64,000 bases of DNA from Stictocephala bisonia (lineage: Eukaryota; Arthropoda; Insecta; Hemiptera; Membracidae), in the NCBI GenBank assembly GCA_035578905.1, contig JAQJVL010000101.1, positions 1,339,501-1,403,500 of the forward strand, written 5' to 3'. The translations under genes and the position numbers were made by a program. The notes under the pieces were generated by a model. That model worked only from the letters and a program-made list of their open reading frames with translations. It did not search any database and was not told the origin of the DNA. Positions 46,880 to 58,700 of this stretch are shown in pieces; position 1 is the first letter of the stretch; each line of letters begins with the position of its first letter.

Positions 46880-47340
46880 TCATTTTATTCCTAAACAAAT
46901 TACAGAATCTGAAATCTTGGACATTTAGCCATTTTTCAACATAGTCGTTTTTGTATTTTTCAACGTAGCTATCATGATCAATGCACTTTTGAGAGTCGCT
47001 CCACAAACTTTTTTATGCCTGTGTCATACCACTCTCTCACAGGAAGGAATTGGCAGCTGCCTTCAGCTCTGTCGCTCGAGAATTTCATTCCCACCACGTG
47101 TTGTTTCAATTTGGGGAACAAATAGGAGTCACTGGTGACAAATCAGGGCTGTATGAAGGATTTCAATGATTTACCACACAAATTTGGCAATGAGATCAGT
47201 TGTGGTTTGGGCGACATGAAAGCGAGCGTTGACACCATATAAACAAATTCCCTTTGTCTGCAAACCCATCCTTTTGTTTAATATAGCCCAATAAAACCTT
47301 TTCTATAGTAGTCTTACAGATGTTCTCTATCTTTTTGGCA
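46880..47340 (-). pseudogene. Mariner-type transposase C-terminal remnant
   Basis: On the minus strand, broken frames read VNARFHVAQTTTDLIAKF, then SDSYLFPKLKQHVVG and REWYDTGIKKFVERL. These match the C-terminal part of mariner-like transposases around and after the third catalytic Asp (usual DNARPHxA, then SPDLxPxDYxLFPxLK). The catalytic SPD segment is broken. It is dead. Confidence 0.75.
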
Positions 47341-47459
47341 ATAGAGAAGTCTCATCTCTCTCACACATTCACATGCAGATAAGTAACCAAAACCTCCTCA
47401 ACGTTACTGTCACTTCCTAAATGCAGCTGGTCTCGTTGTGCATGTTTGTTTGTGATTAA

Positions 47460-47940
47460 ACATGTGCGTATATGGGCGGGCAGGTGGGTTAGTACCACTG
47501 TACGTGTCTGGCGGGAGGGTGCGTAAGTACCACTGTACGTATATGGGCGGGCGGGTGGGTCAGTACCAATGTACGAGTATGGGCGGGCGGGTGGATCAGT
47601 ACCACTGTGCGTATATGGGCGGGTGGGTGGGTCAATACCACTGTGCGTATATGGGCGGGCGGGTGTGTCAGTACCACTGTACATGTATGGGCGGTCGGAT
47701 GGGTCAGTAGCACTGTGCGTGTATGGGCAGGTGGGTGGGTCAGTACCACTGTACGTGTATGGGTGGGCGGGTGGGTCAGTACCACTGTGCGTATATGGGT
47801 GGGCGGGTGGGTCAGTACCACTGTACGAGTATGGGTGGGCGGGTGGGTCACTACCACTGTACGAGTATGGGTGGGAGGGTGGGTCAGTACAATTGTACGA
47901 GTATGGGTGGGCGGGTGGGTCAGTACCACTGTGCGCATTG
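47460..47940. repeat. 36-bp minisatellite array with tandem G-quadruplex motifs, about 13 copies
   Basis: The unit is TAYGGGTGGGCGGGTGGGT followed by CAGTACCACTGTACGTG. GGGTGGGCGGGTGGG or a one-base variant starts at 47761, 47797, 47833, 47869 and 47905, exactly 36 bp apart. Each has four GGG tracts joined by single bases, the strongest class of parallel quadruplex. The period is a multiple of three, so long ORFs run through in several frames on both strands. These are not genes. Confidence 0.95.
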
Positions 47941-48468
47941 ACGCACAGTCTCTCCAACAGTTTTGCATATTTTTTTTATGTCCATACAATTCCTTCCTTA
48001 CACAATAATTAACTGGTGATGGATTTCAAAAGTCGTTGACTTCTTAAACCACAGAAATCTAAACACAGACCGCAATTCACACATAGCAGAAGCGTCAATT
48101 TTGAACGGCCATCATAAATGACTGCTAAGCCAAGAATAAGCAGTGCAGAGGGGTGGGGACTGGTCAGAATAGAGGTGGAGCAATCAAGGAACAAAGTGCT
48201 GTTGTCAGATTTGCGCTATCTCGCTCTCTCACAGCAGGAGCTTATTGAAGATGTTAATTATTGGATAACCCTTTTACTACACAATAAACATAACATGCAA
48301 TCTGACAAAGAATACAATTAATTGCAAAGAAAACACTAGTCAATGCTGGATTTAATGGATAAAGTATATAAATTTCAAGTAACATATTACTATGAAACTG
48401 ATTACATTTTGTTACCTTGTTTTGTTATTTATTCATAGCATTTTGCAAAAATTTAGTTAAAACATGTT
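47941..48468. other. Unique spacer
   Basis: No recognised feature. The short ORF at 48118 has no motif. Confidence 0.4.
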
Positions 48469-48472
48469 TTAA

Positions 48473-49406
48473 CCCTTTCCATCCCAGAATTTTTTTATAA
48501 TTTGTTCCAAAAATCCCAGGTATTTTTACTAATGACATACCCAAAAAGCCCAGGCTCTTTTAGGCAATTTTGTCGGGTTTTACTAGAAAACCCATAAAAA
48601 ATTTATTTATGAAGCAAATTTATTAGTTTGAGTGTTATTAGCTTCCTAAATAGTTGATATATACTATAAAAAACATATAAAACGACATGCAAATATTTAC
48701 AATTGCTTTTTTTATATAATATGTACTTACAAAAAAATATTTTGAATTTTTTTTTACTTCTTTGCGTTGTGGATGGGCATAAAAAATTGTTTGACCAAAA
48801 TTAATAACACTTGACAAAACAACATTTAACAATCTTCAATAAAATCCATACTTCACACTGATATGTTGAGAAATAAAAAAGTTCTGGCTTTTTTAAAAAA
48901 ACACTAGTTCGGGACCACTATCTTCAAACAAGTCATCTGATTCGTCAGTCTCAGCAAAACTAAAATAACCAATTGTATTATCACTAATTGGTGACCTACA
49001 ACGTTTCATTATAATTCCTTTCACCACACAATCACATCACTTACGAAACACGAATAACCTCTCAACAACACGTGAAATGAAACACAATAACACAGCTAAC
49101 AAAAGTCAACACAGCTGATGACGCAATACAAAGGCAACAAAATAAATGAGTTGTTGTACTACAATAAAACATGATAGAGTAATAAATCGTTGTTTTTATA
49201 ATAGAAAATGTTATTCCGAACATTTCTATATCATTTATATAAATATTCCGAGTTAATAAATATTTAAAAAAAATTTTTTTCTGAACGTCCGGAAAACCGG
49301 ACGTTGGGATTTTTGGACCGTTTTTCGAACGTCCGGTAAACAGGACGCTGGGATTTTTGGAACATGTTACGAACGTCCGGAAAACCGGACGCTGGGATGG
49401 AAAGGG
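48473..49406 (-). mobile_element. Non-autonomous piggyBac element (MITE) with TTAA target duplication
   Basis: TTAA lies at 48469-48472 and 49407-49410. Directly inside are perfect 15-bp terminal repeats, CCCTTTCCATCCCAG (48473-48487) and its reverse complement (49392-49406). TTAA plus CCCTTT is the hallmark of piggyBac. On the minus strand near 49012-48900 a short frame starts MKRCRSPISDN and runs into an acidic SDDLFEDSG stretch, like the N-terminus of a piggyBac transposase, so this is an internal-deletion derivative. At its right end there are three 44-bp repeats, each with a palindromic CGTCCGG-AAAA-CCGGACG core (49286, 49330, 49374), probably transposase-binding sites. Confidence 0.93.
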
Positions 49407-49519
49407 TTAAGACAAATTTTTTAAAATTACATTTTAACTTCCGATATATCAGAAGTTCGTCTCCAATGGGATAAATTTGCATGTAGTATAAAAATAGCTT
49501 TGTAATGCTGTACAACAGG

Positions 49520-49525
49520 TTTATT
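49520..49525 (-). terminator. GFM2: Candidate polyadenylation signal of GFM2
   Basis: AATAAA on the minus strand lies about 75 nt after the stop codon, a normal distance. The 3' UTR would end just short of the piggyBac MITE at 49406. Confidence 0.55.
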
Positions 49526-49598
49526 TAAAAATTATAGTAAATATAATTATACTAGATTTATAATTACAATACATAAGACATTAGTACAAGCTACATTA

Positions 49599-49760
49599 TT
49601 AAAATCCAGTCACTCTCTTTATCGCTTCAGCTTGTTCCATTGGACCCATTTGTTGGAAAGATTCAAATTCCATTGTAAAACTGGCAGTGCCAGAAGTTAG
49701 AGTCCGTATATCTTTGGAATAGCCCAGCAATTCAGACAAAGGTACTTGAGCATCAACAAT
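49599..49760 (-). CDS. GFM2: GFM2 last exon (domain V, C-terminus)
   Basis: It encodes 53 residues from IVDAQVPLSELLGYSKDIRT to VTGF and a TAA stop. The VPLSELLGY and RTLTSGxASF motifs are typical of the EF-G C-terminal fold. Confidence 0.93.
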   Translation of the reverse strand: MVDAQVPLSELLGYSKDIRTLTSGTASFTMEFESFQQMGPMEQAEAIKRVTGF

Positions 49761-52700
49761 CTAAACAATAACAACAAATTTAGTTAACTGTATAATATGA
49801 TGCTAAAAACAGGTATAGTGGAATATAGGGTATGGGTAAAGATACCTTTACTTCGACCTTGCATTAATGTGACTCTTGCCTTAGTCAATCTATCTACTAG
49901 AAACATGCTTATGTTGGGAAGTTGGGATATGCCGTTTTCTGTTCCTAGCGTAAAACAGATTATAAATTAAACACATAAATAATGCACTGTCATACTATTA
50001 TAAAAGAAAATCATATTTTGTTTCCAAATTTGAATTTTCAAAAAACTTCAATAGTCTTATTGCTATGCCTGAATGGCTTATATATTTTGGTGAAACTCAA
50101 TGCAAGCGTGTTTTAGTCACAAGTCTTTAATCATACCCTTTTTGGTTCATATCAAGAACACAAGTACCGGATTATTATGACCTTAATGTATTTAACCAAA
50201 ACAAATACTGACAGCTGACAGTTTCATAAATTAGCTTACAAATATGTCTTTTCCCATTCTTGTTTATATGATAGCCTTGCTTGGTGTGGTAATACCTTTC
50301 CAGCAGGAAAAAATCAAGTAGATGGACATTTTTTGAATATTTATGTTAGATTTCTAATTTCATTATTAATTAATGATACAATTGTATGCCTATCATAATT
50401 ATGAAGGTCATAGCGATAGGGAATGGTCGCAATAATTATATTTGTGTGCCATAGATACTGTATTTGCCTCTTAAAATTACTTTTTATTTCCATAGATAGG
50501 TTTTTTGGGGTGTTTATTATTAAGATTGGCCCACAAAAAACATTTATTATTAAGTTTATGTTTTCCAATATACAAACACTGGTTCCTCCTATTTGTGCAC
50601 ATCAGTAGATAACTCATTTTAGATTGACCCACCACGTAAGATTGACCCACCACGTAAGTACCGGAAGTCTCCCCAGTTTACAGCCAACTTTCACTAAGGG
50701 AAATTTGTTACCGAAAGTCTTGTTTTACTCTTTTTAAGACTGTAAAAGGATCTTCTTAGGTGTTTAGAATCTAGAGAACAGTACCTTATTATTTCCACGG
50801 ACTCTTATCTGTTTGATCTGACTCCGTCGCCGGGACAAGTCAGCTAGGACAGCTGAGAGACAACGCTCATCTGTGACTACCTCAAGAGACATGACAGGTT
50901 CCAGGAGAGCTGTCCCAGCCTTCTCCAGCATCTGATGGAAAAAAAAACAACCAAAATTAATTATTATATTGCACTGAAAAAATAGAAGTTGGACAAAATT
51001 TGAAGACTTTAGTAAATTTAATTTGAGTAACACAGCCGATTGGGGCATCAGCGTTGTACATAATACATTAGTGTCATCTGTAATGAGGTTTTGCTGGGGT
51101 TTTAGTACTGTGGGAATTCTTTTAGGAGATTAAATTCATCTTAAAACAGTCCAAATAAATACAATAAATTTACCTCTAATAAATAAAAATCAAGAATATA
51201 AAATTGTTTTTAAATTCTCATTCAGTCTTATACACCCTGTCCAGTGCACACCTCCATTTTGGTCAGAATCTATGGTCAAACCTGGATTTGATATCAAATT
51301 AGACTGATTAGAGAACTAAGACAAAAAATCAAAATATTCTTCTGTATGAAACACAAGAATTTGCTGCCACTAATGTCTTAGAACAAATAGAAGAGTCTTG
51401 TGTAACCCTCTTTAAGTAAAAATTAACAACTTGGTCCTGAATCTAGACATATAGAAATAATGATTGTGAATACTACCATTTGCTTAGTTGGCATATTACG
51501 TTTTGGTATAACTGTAATATAGTTGAACGCTAATTGTAAATGGGGTAAAGTCCTCCCTGGAAAAATTAAAAGTAATTATATTACAGAAATTCTAATAAAA
51601 AGGAAATAAATGCTGTAATTGGAACATCAATTTTGCAATCTAACAACAAAAACATGGAGTCTCGGACCAATGTTTCAAGCTTTTATGTCAATTAGACAAC
51701 ACAAAGTTTTTATACATTAAAACCTCACTAACCTGACACCCAATAACTCGACAATCTGACTAACTAAATTGTTGAAGGATGACAGGGTGCAAGTCAACCT
51801 GACTTTAGATTATGTGTATTTTGACTTGAATGCTACACAAGGCTTTAGATTTTATGTCAAATACCTTGAAAGAAAATTGCTTTATTTGCAAGAACAAGGA
51901 TTTTCTGTTATGTATATTTCATTTCTCCAGCAACTCCATGACGAAGGAGCCAGCTGCTGAATTAAGAAAATCAATTTTCAATTAAAACAAGGGTTTTCAC
52001 TTTTAGCTGTACTGTAATTGTTAGATATTTAATATTTCTTTGCAGTTACAATAATCACATACATGTAAGTAATAAATTAATTATGGAGCTCAAAAGTTTA
52101 TTGTGTGTTAACTTACTAAAACCCATTAAACATTTCAATATTCTGGATAACTCTACAACCTCTAGGACCACAAAGTGTTGAGTTAGTGAGGTTTTGCTGT
52201 ATCGTCTTTGAGATTTGATGCTCAAACAAGAGAGCTAAGAAAAACAAGGGAAAGAGCAGTTGATAGATCAGATATCTTTGAAAAATAATTAGTAACAATC
52301 AGGCTGTTTATCGGCCTTCACATATGTCACTGTTGATGAGATGCTGATACCATTTTGAGTGAGTACAGCTTCAGGATGTATATGCCTAAAACGTTGCACG
52401 AATATGACATAAAAGTCATAGGTCTTGCTGACGTCATGAACCCTTATATTTGGGATGCATATACTTAAAAAGGAAAAAGGAGTGATGGAGTTGGGCTGAC
52501 AAAAAATTAAAACAAACTCAGTATTACAACTCACTAATACCACAGTAGCAGTAAACAAATACAAAAAAATTGGGTGTGCGTCGGACCACACGGTGGAAGT
52601 TATACCATAGACCTTCTATTATAGGTATAATAGAAGGTCTATGGTTATACTTCTTTGGCCATTCTCATACACCCACTCACGCACACAAACAGACAGGATA

Positions 52701-55700
52701 TATAAATGAAATATAAGACATTTTTCAATATTATTCAATATATTTATCTTCAATATATTATACGTGACTTCATTATTATATTATACACCTATATTATCAT
52801 TATCAGTAATTTCTTCGATTAAATTTCTTCGATTAAATTTTTTCGATTAACAATCGATTAATCGATAGTTCTTAAAAATTTGTTCTTACTTTTCAGCGTG
52901 ACGCGGTTTCTCGACCAACATCCCATCCCAAAGTGTCTAACGGGCGCAAAGAAGTATAACTTCAAAAAATCACATGTGCACAAATGTTCTGTGCCACTGG
53001 CACTTTCTTCAACATGCATGATTCTGTTGCTACTGGTACTGAAGAAAGTGCCAGTGGCACAGAAAATTTGTGCACATATGATTCTCTTGTGTTTGTTTAC
53101 TACTACCATGGTGTTAGTGGACTTGTATTCTAAGGTAAGTTTGCTGATGTCCTATCTCTCCAATATACTAATTCCTGGCCTAGTGCCCTTTAACCTAGCC
53201 TAAAGTATTACAACTCAATCTCCCATTTCCCATCAATATGTAAAACTACAGAAGGTAGTAATGGAAATTCTACTGCTAACAAACAGTGGTTGAAGAAGGT
53301 AACGTGAGTAATAGTACAACATGTCTCTTACTGGAATTATTATATGACCCTAGGTATATAATAACAAAAACTATACGTACTGTGGTATTGACCCACCCGC
53401 CCACCCATACACATACTGTGGTATTGACCCACCCGCCCACCATACACATACTGTGGTATTGACCCACCCGCCCACCCATACACGTACCAATTGGTTTATG
53501 TCGTTGGAAGCTGTAGAGGAACTCGAAAAAAAAGAAGTTCACATTAGTTAGCACACTCAAAAAGGATAAACATTGTAAACCATTGGAGTTTTTACCTCAC
53601 AATAGAAGATCTGTTAGTACCTTCAACTTGTTGATTTTGAAACAACGTGCCACTACTTTCTATTGTTCCTAAAAAGAACAGAGTTGAGTGCCTGTTACCC
53701 AATATGCACAACACAATGCAAACCAACTATGAAAAAAAGTAGAGTATTTTGCTTTTATAAGAGCACAAAATCTGGCATCGACCTCCTTGATATGAGATAT
53801 GCTGTTTTCTCCTAAATACAAAAACGAGATGGTGGCTACTAACTGTTTTCTACAGACGAATATACATTGCTTATGTCAACTCCAGCATAGCCTACATGAG
53901 TTATACAAGAACGACATTGACTCGTTTTGATTCTATAAAAAGCCTCACCAAATTGATTATCCATCACCTCCAAAAGATAATCTCTGAAGTGGCTAAGCAA
54001 GATTTGAAGCAGGAAATTCACAAACCCTGGGAAACAATGGTCCTCAACAGGTAAACATTCCTCATAGCTGACTTCAAAAAAGGAAAACTTAAGAAAAATG
54101 TTAAGCATGAAGTGATCGTAAAATGCAATCTTGTAAATTGTAGACAGTGCCAGAAAAGAGTATCTACAGACTATGCAGCAGATAGCGCGTCTGAGTTCAG
54201 AAAAACTGAATGTGGTATTAAGTGGTAGAACAAAACCGCAATACGATTGATTTTCGTGTAGTCCAACATTTGATTTGATTATGTGTGAAGACCACCCAAC
54301 TGAACTTGTCAAGATTTATCTGGACACTTCGATTTCTAGCTTGTTCAATTCAATTCAAAATTCTTTATTTGTAAATGTACAAAGGTACAATAAATAGCGT
54401 CAAATTAAGTTAAAGCTAGTTAGGCTATTAAGCTTATTAATAGTTAGCTTAAGGCTTATTAAGCTGGTTAAAATCTTTAGCAGGGCTAAAAATGTATTAG
54501 AGATTTTAATTCTTAATTTAGACAAAGCATGAATTTGTCACCGAAGTGCTGGAGTGACCGGGCATTCTATAAATTCCCATAATGGTGGTCCATGAACTCG
54601 CCAACCGTATAAAAAGCATTAGACACAAGATGACTTTTCAGCCGAGATTAAATCTGTACGTGTATGGGTGGGTGGGTGGGTCATCACCACTATACGTGTA
54701 TGGGAGGGTGGGTTTACAAGAAATTTAATATGCCACTTAAAATTAATATACCATTACCTATATGTTATTCTGAAGTGTGTGGGTGTGTGTGGGCAAATCC
54801 TAGATATCTTTTATAATCATGCCGGGGTCATGCCCACCCATACACGCACAGTGGTATTGACCCACCCGCCCAACGATACACGCACAGTGGTATTGACCCA
54901 CCCGCCCAACGATACACGCACAGTGGTACTGACCCACCCGCCCACCCATACACGTACTGTGGTTCTAAACAACCCGCCCACCCATACACGTACAGTGTGG
55001 TATTGACCCACCCGCCCACCCACACACGCATAGTGGTATTGACCCACCCGCCCACCCATACATGCATAGTATGTGTATGGGTGGGCGGGTGGGTTACTAC
55101 CATTGTACGTGTATTTTACTTAGGAAGAACTTATTTTCGCTCTTTAAAGATTATTAAATGACTAAAGAGCAACAGTATTAAGAATGTTGGCTTAAGATGC
55201 GTAATCCAATATTCTCTATTAGTTGCTACCTAGGATGCTTTGTTTTTTGTGAGGAATAGGGTTTACTTGTATCTTTCTTTATATATTTCTGTATTTAATA
55301 TTTATGTAGTTACCCATCACTACTGTAAGTGTATGGGTGGGTCATCACCACTGTGAAAGTGGGAAACAGAGTTTTAAAGAGTCAGTAAAAACCAGTTAGG
55401 GGTTAGGTCAGGTTAGGTCAACAATTTTGAGATTTGTTGAAAGTAAGTCTTACTCAATCATATAAGTATGATGCAGCACCAAACATGGTAAAGTGTTAAA
55501 TCTGGGAATTTCTGTCACACCTAGTCTTGACTTAGATCTAAAGAGCTAGATGTACTCTAACACTTTATTGTTATATTTTAACGATCAATTAACCAATAAT
55601 TATCTACATGATACCAGGTGTAGAGTGATAATACAATTTCTAAATTTAACGGCTCGTTAACAAGTTAACATCTGATAATAATGCAAACTGGAAAAAATCT

Positions 55701-58700
55701 GATTTACTGAAAATACAGGTTGATACCAATAATAATCTGACCTTGGAAATATTTTAACACTAGAACGATTTCCCCCAATACTTCCAAACTAAAAGTAACT
55801 TACATAATCTTTCAATCAGTTTACAAATCATATTTAATTTTACTTTATATAACAATAATAAATAATCATTTCTTGTTGAAGCTTAAGAATATCAGTTACC
55901 TTTTTAATACACTGGGTAACAGTAGAAGCAATGATTGTATCAGAAGTACCTCTTCCTACCTCAAACCAATGTAACATCACCGATACTCCTGTGACCTTAA
56001 ACAAACTTAGATATTTCAAATATATTTCAATCATTGCACTGTTTCAAATTAAATGTGTAACTAATTATATTTCATGATAATATTTATCAAAAGTATTTTG
56101 TAAGCCTAATTAACTTTAGATGGATGTTTTAAAAGCATCTCCTCAACACGTCCCGTGTGGGCTACTTTCATCAATGTAGTTCTGCTATGGCGCGCCTGGC
56201 GGTGCACATAGAACAATACACCACCTGCCCTTGAAATGTATTTGTTCGGGGTGAGGCTAGATGTTGCCCGGGAACGTTGTGTTGCTTGTCGCTTGTTGTG
56301 ACAGTCCTGGTGTACATTTTGGTGTATTTCGTTTTCGGATACTGCTATATTTGTGTGAGGGGTGCCTGTACTATGTGATAAGTGTTTCATACTCAGCCTG
56401 GGGATGCGCAATTATGTTCTCTTTCAGCATTTAACGTGTTAATTGATATGTTTGAACTTGAATTTAATGTTTAAGTTGCTAGTATGATATTGCTTAGTGA
56501 CTAAGGCTTTGGACTATGGAGTGCAAGATTCGAGGTTTGAATTCCAAACTCAGCTAACATGTGGTTTCTACTTCACTTCACTTGTTAAGTAAAGTTCACA
56601 CACATACCAGCAGGCCCATGTCAAATGACGAGTGAAGTTAAAATAACTTAATGAGTAATTCAACTTACTTAAGCAGACAGTTCTTGGAAAAACCAGTGGC
56701 CGAGTGAGCTAAGGCATCAGGACTTTGTACCTGAATTAGAGATAAGGCTCGCTCAATTCCTGGCCTGGACTGTTAGTTTTTATCATTAATATTTATCTTA
56801 AACTGTACTGGATCTCCTCCTTACTCTGTCTGAAAAGTTTCCTTAACAGATCAATATTCTATGGGAACGGGTAACATAAAGTTGAAGAGGAGATCGGCCT
56901 CTCCTTTTAAAAAGAATGTGATGTAGTGTTGTAACACACCAGTTCTTTTCTCAGTCCTTTTAATACCAACACGGCATACATTGAATGCTTGCGATCGGCA
57001 AAGACCTTCTGATAGTCTAGGCTACATGAATTGGATAATAGCTGTGCTTTGGTTGTTGTCAAAGGGAGTATCAGTTTTTTTGGTTAATAAAGTATTGAGA
57101 CCTATACTAGGAGATTCTGATCCTACAAATGCTGTAGGTCCCTGAGTTGTGGATCAGTCTATGTTAGTAACAAAATCTCAAATTACTAAACTACTAGACC
57201 TACTTAAAGTAACAACAAAAACTATTTTTTTCTTACTGACGTTGAGCTAGTTAAAAGTGACTATGATGATGCTTAACAAATGTGAGTAGTCAATACCAAT
57301 TCAACGCTGATTCATATAAGTAGCAGCAAACTTACCAACTTACCAGACATCCTAACACTGGACCATGAGCCAGGCCTGCTACAACACCTTGCTTGATACA
57401 TTTCAGTTGTCTAGGAGTAATATGTGCGGTATTCTCAGCATTTTCTTGACTTCTGTCTAATACCAATATGTCTTTCTTTTTCTCTATCAGCAGTGACATT
57501 GTAACTTTCACACTGTGTCTGCTATTACCTAAACATTGGGATTAAGTTATAGCAGAATATAATATAAAATGTTATATTAATGAAATGTTATAAAAGTGTT
57601 ATATTTTATGACACAAATCTTGACAGTACTGCTTTACAGTACAGTGTCTTAAAACTGTAAAGCAGAAGTATAAAAGTTTTATTTCTATTTAAATGTACTT
57701 GCTGAGATTTTCATAGTTTAAATTGATAGCAAGCACTATTGCCTACCGTAGCCACAACCCTTACAGTGGCACACCTAGAATACATACTGTGTAGTGCTAA
57801 TACATATGATTATATCGTAAATACATAGTTCACTCACTAGTCTAAACTGCGAGACAAAAACCTAATAGTATGAAATTTAACTATGGTATTTCTAAGTGTG
57901 TATATTGCTCCCACAACCAAAGAACACATGAAATAAGCAGAAAAATAAAGCATTTGAGTCTAATAAAGAAGAGGCATAGTCATTTTCCGCCCTAGAGCCC
58001 CTATGGGTGAGCCGCTACTGCTCCTATGGTCTCTTTGTACATATGGCAGGTACAGAAATATGGCAGACAGGAAATATAATGAAATTAAATCTCTTTTCCT
58101 ATTGAGATATATTTCTGAGACCCATACACGTGCAAAGGGTGTTAAAAATAGGGTTAATAAGAGTCAAACTTATTAATGAACTATTAAACAATGAAATACA
58201 TGTACATTGTAAAGCACAATATTGTACAACATAGGCTAAATTTTCATTGTCGAGGCTGTAAATATTCTTAAAGAATGAGTTAAAAAAGATGATTCTGAAA
58301 TAATGTCGGGGTACTTTGTCAAAATTACCAACCACAATTAGATAAAAAAGTTTAAGCAACTGTCGGTTGCACTTACCAATAGTGTGCTTCACTGAAAATG
58401 TTTCTGTTACAGGGGACAAAACCATTTCCCGGTAGGCAATCTGCATAGGTCCCAGGTCCACTGCTATCTTGTACTCAGAGCAAATCCGTTCTTTTATCAC
58501 TTCTAGATGAAGTTCTCCCATACCTAAATGAAAACATATTTATCATGAAAATCATCACGGAGCCAATACATCCATAAAATAATCTAAATAAAATTTTTAT
58601 GAGTGGTAAAGCCTTTATTATAGTTCAATAGTCAATACAACATATACCTATAATTAAATACAAAAATATACTATATTATACTAATATTCTATTAAGCCAA

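Noticed and set aside
47361..48012. Several overlapping ORFs of 70-198 codons on both strands
   Set aside because: They exist because the 36-bp period preserves frame. The proteins are simple Pro/Thr/Tyr or Gly/Val repeats in every frame.
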